From: Leptobacterium_A meishanense | GTDB taxonomy: Bacteria > Bacteroidota > Bacteroidia > Flavobacteriales > Flavobacteriaceae | Direction of reading: 5' to 3' | Length of the DNA: 64,000 nucleotides | Assembly: GCF_037645805.1 (NCBI RefSeq) | Contig: NZ_JBBEXE010000002.1 | Coordinates: 346,806 to 410,805, forward strand | Part shown: piece after piece, positions 59,159 through 64,000 of the stretch | How positions within the stretch are numbered: position 1 is the first letter of the stretch | How the letters are laid out: every line of letters begins with the position of its first letter | The notes under the pieces: generated by a model | What the model was told of the DNA's origin: nothing | Databases searched by the model: none | The model's input: the letters and a program-made list of their open reading frames with translations, nothing else | Position numbers and translations under genes: made by a program

Positions 59159-60631
59159 ATGAAATTCCATAATGCAAAGTTTGTTGGCGAAGGATTAACA
59201 TATGATGACGTTCTTCTTGTGCCCAACTATTCTGAAGTTCTTCCCAGAGAAGTCAATATTCAAACAAAATTTTCAAAAAACATACCTATTAACGTCCCTA
59301 TTGTTTCTGCAGCTATGGATACAGTAACAGGAGCGGCCATGGCCATAGCGATAGCCCGGGAAGGAGGTATCGGGGTACTCCATAAGAACATGACTGCAAA
59401 AAAACAAGCACTTGAAGTACGAAAAGTAAAGCGGGCCGAAAGTGGGATGATTTTGGACCCGGTTACGCTCCCACTAACAGCTAAGGTAATTGATGCCAAG
59501 CAAAATATGACAGAGCATAGCATTGGAGGAATTCCTGTTGTAGATGATGAAGGGTTCTTAAAAGGCATTGTAACCAATCGGGATTTACGTTTTGAGCATA
59601 ATAACAACCGGCCAATAGTAGAGGTGATGACAAGTGAAAACCTTGTTACGGCCAAAGAAGGGACTTCTTTGATGGACGCAGAAGTTATTCTACAAGAAAA
59701 CAAAATAGAAAAACTTCCTGTGGTAGATGATAATTATAAACTAATAGGGCTTATCACTTTTAGAGATATTACGAAACTTACCCAAAAACCTTTTGCAAAT
59801 AAAGATAAATACGGACGATTGCGTGTGGCTGCTGCCGTAGGGGTTACTTCAGATGCAGTAGAAAGGGCAGAGGTATTGGTTAATGCAGGAGTGGATGCCA
59901 TTGTTATAGACACGGCCCATGGACATACAAAAGGCGTAGTGTCAGTTTTAAAAACAATTAAAAACGCTTTTCCTGAATTGGATGTAGTGGTTGGAAATAT
60001 AGCAACACCGGAAGCTGCTAAATATTTGGTAGAAAACGGGGCAGATGCGGTAAAAGTAGGTATAGGCCCGGGATCTATTTGTACCACACGGGTAGTGGCT
60101 GGTGTAGGGTTTCCACAACTTTCTGCAATTATAGAAGTAGCTGCAGCAATTAAAGGAACTGGTGTTCCGGTAATAGCAGATGGAGGCATCCGCTATACAG
60201 GAGATATTCCCAAAGCTATTGCTGCAGGGGCTGATTGTGTGATGCTAGGCTCTTTATTGGCAGGCACTAAAGAATCCCCCGGAGAGACGATTATTTATGA
60301 AGGTAGAAAATTCAAATCTTACCGGGGAATGGGAAGTGTGGAAGCGATGCGACAGGGTAGTAAGGACCGTTATTTCCAGGATGTAGAAGATGATATAAAG
60401 AAGCTTGTTCCCGAAGGTATTGTAGGGCGTGTTCCTTACAAAGGGGAATTAGTAGAAAGCATGCACCAGTTTATAGGCGGATTGCGGGCCGGGATGGGCT
60501 ATTGCGGAGCAAAAGATATTGCTTCGTTCAAAGAAAAAGCAAAGTTTGTAAGGATTACACATTCGGGAATTACAGAAAGCCATCCGCACAATGTGGCGAT
60601 TACCAAAGAAGCGCCAAATTACTCAAGGTAG
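59159..60631 (+). CDS. guaB: IMP dehydrogenase
   Basis: A protein of 490 residues is predicted from the ATG at 59159 (the TTG at 59153 falls inside the palindrome). GuaB oxidises IMP to XMP, the committed step of GMP synthesis. ANDTVTG-like SAAMDTVTGAAMAIAIA, the two CBS domains (about 90-205, VMTSENLVTAKEG, KIEKLPVVDDN), GIGPGSICTTRVVAGVG with the catalytic Cys, IADGGIRYTGDI and YRGMGSVEAM are all present. The length is typical. Control through the leader palindrome is possible. Confidence 0.97.
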   Translation: MKFHNAKFVGEGLTYDDVLLVPNYSEVLPREVNIQTKFSKNIPINVPIVSAAMDTVTGAAMAIAIAREGGIGVLHKNMTAKKQALEVRKVKRAESGMILDPVTLPLTAKVIDAKQNMTEHSIGGIPVVDDEGFLKGIVTNRDLRFEHNNNRPIVEVMTSENLVTAKEGTSLMDAEVILQENKIEKLPVVDDNYKLIGLITFRDITKLTQKPFANKDKYGRLRVAAAVGVTSDAVERAEVLVNAGVDAIVIDTAHGHTKGVVSVLKTIKNAFPELDVVVGNIATPEAAKYLVENGADAVKVGIGPGSICTTRVVAGVGFPQLSAIIEVAAAIKGTGVPVIADGGIRYTGDIPKAIAAGADCVMLGSLLAGTKESPGETIIYEGRKFKSYRGMGSVEAMRQGSKDRYFQDVEDDIKKLVPEGIVGRVPYKGELVESMHQFIGGLRAGMGYCGAKDIASFKEKAKFVRITHSGITESHPHNVAITKEAPNYSR

Positions 60632-60874
60632 TTAATGGTTTTCCTCATACCATTCGCCTCGATGTGGTTTAAGGTCATCACGCACTTTTCTCATGTCCGG
60701 CTCATTTACTATGGCGTATGTAGTGGTAAATGAATCGTTAATTTTGGCATAACCTGTTTGTGCATTATATACTTCTTCTATTTTTAAATATTCTTTAAGG
60801 TGAAGTTCATAATGTTTTGCAGTTTCTTCCGCATGAGGCCCTCTAAAATCCCAGATCATTTTTATTTTTCTCAT
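60632..60874 (-). CDS. small hypothetical protein
   Basis: This 80-residue soluble protein has no signal or membrane segment and no family that I recognise. IWDFRGPHAEETAKHYELHL and TTTYAIVNEPDMRKVRDDL suggest a small alpha/beta fold. It abuts the guaB stop with no gap on the opposite strand and lies 18 bp downstream of the SRPBCC gene, so it is likely expressed with it. The ATG at 60874 or an internal Met at 60859 could be the start. Confidence 0.6.
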   Translation of the reverse strand: MRKIKMIWDFRGPHAEETAKHYELHLKEYLKIEEVYNAQTGYAKINDSFTTTYAIVNEPDMRKVRDDLKPHRGEWYEENH

Positions 60875-60892
60875 GCAGCATGAGTATTATAT

Positions 60893-61348
60893 TTACGAAT
60901 CATTTACAGAAATTCCTTTTTCAGCAAAATTTTTAAAGTCAACCATATATTGGTAACTCTGCCTTTTAAAGGCTCCCGGCATTATAAAACCAATAAATTT
61001 CATCATAAACCCCGAAAATCTAAACTCGCTGTCACTTATCCATTTGGTAGCATTATCATCTATTGCTTCAAAATAGTTTTCTTGAATGTTATATACCCCA
61101 TCGGCTTCATAAGTGCCATGAAATTCTTCAGGAAGGTTTTTGTGTGCAATGGTTTCTATCATGGTTATTTTTCGCTTGCCCATTTGATAAGTAAGCGTAC
61201 TTTTAGCACCTTCTTCTCCGGGGTTTCCACTTATGGGTTCCATGCCCATAAACCCACGCTGCCAATGCTTCATATTTTCTGTACTGTCAAATTTTTGGAT
61301 TACCGCTGCTCTGGGTAGGTTAATAACAATTTCGTGTTGATATTTCAT
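60893..61348 (-). CDS. SRPBCC-family protein
   Basis: This 151-residue protein has the START/polyketide-cyclase-like (SRPBCC) pattern: EIVINLPRAAVIQKFDSTEN at the N-terminus, then SGNPGEEGAKSTLTYQ, and a C-terminal long helix (FKRQSYQYMVDFKNFAE). Members bind hydrophobic ligands in a deep cavity; many are uncharacterised. There is no signal peptide. It is transcribed toward guaB, upstream of the 80-residue hypothetical. Confidence 0.8.
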   Translation of the reverse strand: MKYQHEIVINLPRAAVIQKFDSTENMKHWQRGFMGMEPISGNPGEEGAKSTLTYQMGKRKITMIETIAHKNLPEEFHGTYEADGVYNIQENYFEAIDDNATKWISDSEFRFSGFMMKFIGFIMPGAFKRQSYQYMVDFKNFAEKGISVNDS

Positions 61349-61456
61349 TTTTGATATGGTTGTTTAGTATAGCCAATATACTAAAAAAACCTACTTATAA
61401 TAGAAAAAGTATTATAACGTTACTTTTCTGAGTACTGTTATGTATTTGTGAATTAG

Positions 61457-61464
61457 TATTTTTG
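61457..61464 (+). promoter_or_regulatory. candidate -7 element for PPIase operon
   Basis: TATTTTTG matches TAnnTTTG, 27 bases before the ATG at 61492. The -33 is not clear. Confidence 0.35.
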
Positions 61465-61491
61465 TGACCCGTCATCCCATACTATCTAAAT

Positions 61492-62343
61492 ATGCGAAAG
61501 CAAATTTTATTATTGAGCATATCGGTTTTTCTTTTTTCTTGCGAACTTACTAAAGAAAAAAGGGAAGAGAACATAATTGCCAGGGTAGGGAATAATTATT
61601 TGTACAAAAATGATATACGGAACATTACAGGAGAAGGGCTTTCAAAAGAAGACAGCACAAATATTGTTACAAGCTTTATTAATACATGGGCAAAAAAACA
61701 TTTGTTGGTTGAAAAAGCGAAGATTAACCTGAGTCAGGACAAAGTAGCCGATTTTGAAAAACTAGTGGATGAATATCGAATGGATTTGTATATGGCAGCA
61801 TATAAGGAAGCACTTATAGCTAAAAATATGGACACGGTGGTTTATAACGAAGAAATGAAAGAATACTATGAAGAACATAAAGAAAATTTCAGACTAAATG
61901 AAGACCTTATTAAACTTAGGTATATACATTTAAATGAAGGTTTTTCAGATATGGAGGAAGTAAAAGAACGTTTTATGCGTTTTGACAATGAAGATAAAGA
62001 CACATTACAGGATATGGCCATTCAATTTAACTCTTACTTTCTAAATGATTCTTCATGGATAAAAAAAGTGCAATTTTTTCAGAAAGTAGCTATGGACAAT
62101 AGCAATATAGACTTAAAAAAATCACAATTTTTTGAACTAACAGACTCTTTAGGAGTATATTTGGTGCACATTAATGATGTTTTAGAACGAAATGATGTTG
62201 CACCCGCTGAATATGTTGCACCAACACTGAAGCAAATCATCCTTAATAAGCGAAAGCTAGAATTTATCAGGAACTTAGAAAAGGACATCATTAATGAAGC
62301 AATACAAAACAAAGAATTTCAGGTATATGAAAATGAAGAATAA
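61492..62343 (+). CDS. SurA/PpiC-like periplasmic lipoprotein
   Basis: This 283-residue protein has a lipoprotein signal (ILLLSISVFLFSC). ENIIARVGNNYLYKNDI is the SurA/PrsA N-terminal entry, followed by helices (TSFINTWAKKHLLVEKAKI) and a C-terminal part with FRLNEDLIKLRYIHLN and SLGVYLVHINDVL, a degenerate parvulin. The catalytic isomerase residues are not obvious, so it may act as a chaperone. It overlaps the second isomerase gene by 17 bp, so the two are coupled. Confidence 0.8.
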   Translation: MRKQILLLSISVFLFSCELTKEKREENIIARVGNNYLYKNDIRNITGEGLSKEDSTNIVTSFINTWAKKHLLVEKAKINLSQDKVADFEKLVDEYRMDLYMAAYKEALIAKNMDTVVYNEEMKEYYEEHKENFRLNEDLIKLRYIHLNEGFSDMEEVKERFMRFDNEDKDTLQDMAIQFNSYFLNDSSWIKKVQFFQKVAMDNSNIDLKKSQFFELTDSLGVYLVHINDVLERNDVAPAEYVAPTLKQIILNKRKLEFIRNLEKDIINEAIQNKEFQVYENEE

Positions 62344-63748
62344 AATTATAGCAATAATAAGTGGATTGGCAATAACGCAATTAAACTATGCACAAACTGA
62401 AATAGTTGAAAACATTCCGGGAACAACGGAATTAACTTTAAAAGATACCGTTAACAATTTCAAAAAGATAAAAGTAGACGGTGTAGCGGCTGTGGTAGGA
62501 GATTACCTGATCTTAGAATCAGATATTGATAAAAACCTCATAGACCTTCAATTAAATGGGGTACCAACTGAGGACATCACTCGGTGTCAACTTTTGGGAA
62601 AATTAATGGAAGATAAGCTGTATGCACACCATGCCATTCAAGATAGTATTGAAGTATCGGATGCCGAAATAAAAGACGTTGTAAGCAGACAAATAGATTT
62701 TCTTGCAGAGCAAATAGGCTCTGTGGAAAAAGTACTAGCCTTTTATAAAAAAGAAGACGAGCAAAGTTTCCGCCAAGAACTTTTTGAAATTCAAAAACTG
62801 AGACAGCTATCAGAGCGAATGCAGGAGAAAATAATAGAAGATGTAGAGATCACCCCTGAAGAAGTTAGGCAATGGTTCAATGATATCCCGAAAGATCAAT
62901 TGCCCGTTTTTGGCACCGAACTGGAAATAGCCCAAATAGTAATTGCCCCTAAAGCTCCTCAAGAAGAAGTACAAAAAGCAATTGATAAATTGAAGGAAAT
63001 TAAGGAGGATATTGAAGAAAATGGATCTAGCTTTGCTACCAAAGCGATTTTATACTCTGATGATGAAGGGTCAAGATCTAAAGGAGGATTTTACACCATT
63101 ACCAAGAAAACAGCATTTGTTCAAGAATTTAAAGATATAGCGTTTAGCCTTCAGGAAGGAGAAGTTTCAGAACCTTTTGAAACAGAGTTCGGATGGCATA
63201 TTTTAACGGTTGATAAAATAAGAGGTCAAGAACTGGACGTACGTCACATACTTATTATACCTGAAATCCCTGAAGAAGCGTTAATAGAAGCGAAAAAAGA
63301 ATTAGACACTCTTAGAAAACGTATCATAGATGGAGAAATGACATTTGCAGAAGCAGCTAAAAACTTTTCAGATGAAAAAGAAACAAAGTTTGACGGGGGT
63401 GTATTGCGTAACCCAACAAATTTTGATACCCGTTTTGAACTTACTAAGATGGATCCCACCTTGTACAATCAGGTACGAGAATTAAAAGAAGGAGAAATCT
63501 CTTTACCCTTACTTGAAGAAGAACGCGCAGGGGTAAAAAAATATAAGGTTCTTAAAGTAACAGATAAGTTTGATGAACATATAGCTAATTATTCCCAAGA
63601 TTATATCAAAATAAAAGATTTAGCATTAAAGGAAAAGCAGCTGAACACTATCAAAAAATGGATGACCGAAAAAATCAATGATACCTATATTAGTGTAGGT
63701 ACTGATAATAGTGGTTGTGATTTTGCCAATAATTGGCTTAAAAAATAA
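62327..63748 (+). CDS. SurA-like peptidyl-prolyl isomerase
   Basis: A protein of 473 residues is predicted from the ATG at 62327 (62333 is also possible), which gives a clean signal peptide (KIIAIISGLAITQLNYAQ). VDGVAAVVGDYLILESDID is the SurA N-terminal domain. Two parvulin domains follow, with ELEIAQIVIAPKAP, SEPFETEFGWHILTVDKI (first) and LDVRHILIIPEI, FSDEKETKFDGGVL (second). It assists outer-membrane protein folding in the periplasm. It overlaps the upstream PPIase gene by 17 bp and lies 13 bp before moxR. Confidence 0.9.
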   Translation: MKMKNKIIAIISGLAITQLNYAQTEIVENIPGTTELTLKDTVNNFKKIKVDGVAAVVGDYLILESDIDKNLIDLQLNGVPTEDITRCQLLGKLMEDKLYAHHAIQDSIEVSDAEIKDVVSRQIDFLAEQIGSVEKVLAFYKKEDEQSFRQELFEIQKLRQLSERMQEKIIEDVEITPEEVRQWFNDIPKDQLPVFGTELEIAQIVIAPKAPQEEVQKAIDKLKEIKEDIEENGSSFATKAILYSDDEGSRSKGGFYTITKKTAFVQEFKDIAFSLQEGEVSEPFETEFGWHILTVDKIRGQELDVRHILIIPEIPEEALIEAKKELDTLRKRIIDGEMTFAEAAKNFSDEKETKFDGGVLRNPTNFDTRFELTKMDPTLYNQVRELKEGEISLPLLEEERAGVKKYKVLKVTDKFDEHIANYSQDYIKIKDLALKEKQLNTIKKWMTEKINDTYISVGTDNSGCDFANNWLKK

Positions 63749-63761
63749 TTGAGAAATAATT

Positions 63762-64000
63762 ATGTCAGACGTATCTGCTATAAATAACCTTGTAGAAAAA
63801 CACAAAGTCCTAAAGAAAGAAATAGCCAAAATGATTATTGGCCAAGAGGTAGTTGTTGAAGAAATATTACTCTCCATTTATTCAGGCGGGCATGCATTGC
63901 TTATAGGAGTACCTGGACTTGCAAAAACATTGATGGTGAATACTATAGCAAAAGCATTAGGGCTTGTATTTAAACGTATTCAGTTCACCCCGGATTTGAT
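63762..64000 (+). CDS. MoxR-family AAA ATPase (partial)
   Basis: The first 79 codons of a MoxR ATPase are visible before the window ends. KKEIAKMIIGQEVVVEEIL and LLIGVPGLAKT (Walker A, Gly-x-Pro-Gly-Leu-Ala-Lys-Thr) identify the family. MoxR ATPases act as chaperones, and in Bacteroidota this gene typically leads the Bat aerotolerance cluster with DUF58 and VWA proteins, which would lie to the right. It follows the SurA-like gene by 13 bp and is probably in the same transcript. Confidence 0.92.
   Translation, partial: MSDVSAINNLVEKHKVLKKEIAKMIIGQEVVVEEILLSIYSGGHALLIGVPGLAKTLMVNTIAKALGLVFKRIQFTPDL

Overview
The window is a chromosomal segment of a member of the phylum Bacteroidota, most likely a marine-type Flavobacteriaceae. 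The evidence is the fused SecDF protein, the archaeal/eukaryotic-type ProS, a DUF5606 protein, an FtsE-like ATPase, a LETM1-related protein, many secreted proteins with short signal peptides ending in AQ or SQ, and recurrent Bacteroidota-type promoters (TTG, about 19 bases, TAnnTTTG). I see no prophage, CRISPR array, rRNA operon or complete transposon.

Layout. 1-4390: partial dapD, then ruvX, def, DUF5606, a DinB-like protein, an NRDE protein and an ATP-grasp protein. 4380-6483: MFS transporter, Nudix hydrolase and a small membrane protein. 6539-12053: a compact surface-glycan set (flippase, three family 2 glycosyltransferases, a phosphoethanolamine-transferase-like enzyme) ending at ftsE. 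12888-20037: a giant TPR protein with an outer-membrane barrel, an amidohydrolase lipoprotein and a DUF2911 protein. 20264-29362: asnB, gyrB, a DUF6588 barrel, mdh and secDF. 29433-34258: small lipoproteins, then lgt, yidD, cysS and folE on the minus strand. 34396-39261: a FadL-type porin, a low-complexity lipoprotein, proS, four tandem tRNA-Glu genes and rpsT.

39314-46774 looks the most accessory: a LETM1-related protein, a Cu/Zn superoxide dismutase lipoprotein, a HigBA-like toxin-antitoxin pair, a membrane-anchored HerA-like ATPase, a methyltransferase and a hydrolase-OsmC fusion. This stretch is punctuated by two families of palindromic intergenic repeats. 46874-64000: a large Asp-box (BNR) secreted protein, LysE and HAD proteins, HMG-CoA lyase, a three-gene porin/flavoprotein/membrane operon whose promoter is bracketed by two near-identical palindromes, a secreted VWA protein next to a PPC-repeat membrane protein, guaB, small proteins, two periplasmic peptidyl-prolyl isomerases and the start of a MoxR ATPase.

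The best candidates for an undescribed system are the regulated porin/FMN-binding/4-TM operon (52498-54837), the VWA/PPC surface pair (54827-58939), and the membrane HerA ATPase beside a toxin-antitoxin pair between two matching palindromic elements (40579-44685). The tRNA-Glu array carries a readable record of unequal crossing over. All family assignments come from reading motifs by eye; no database search was run.
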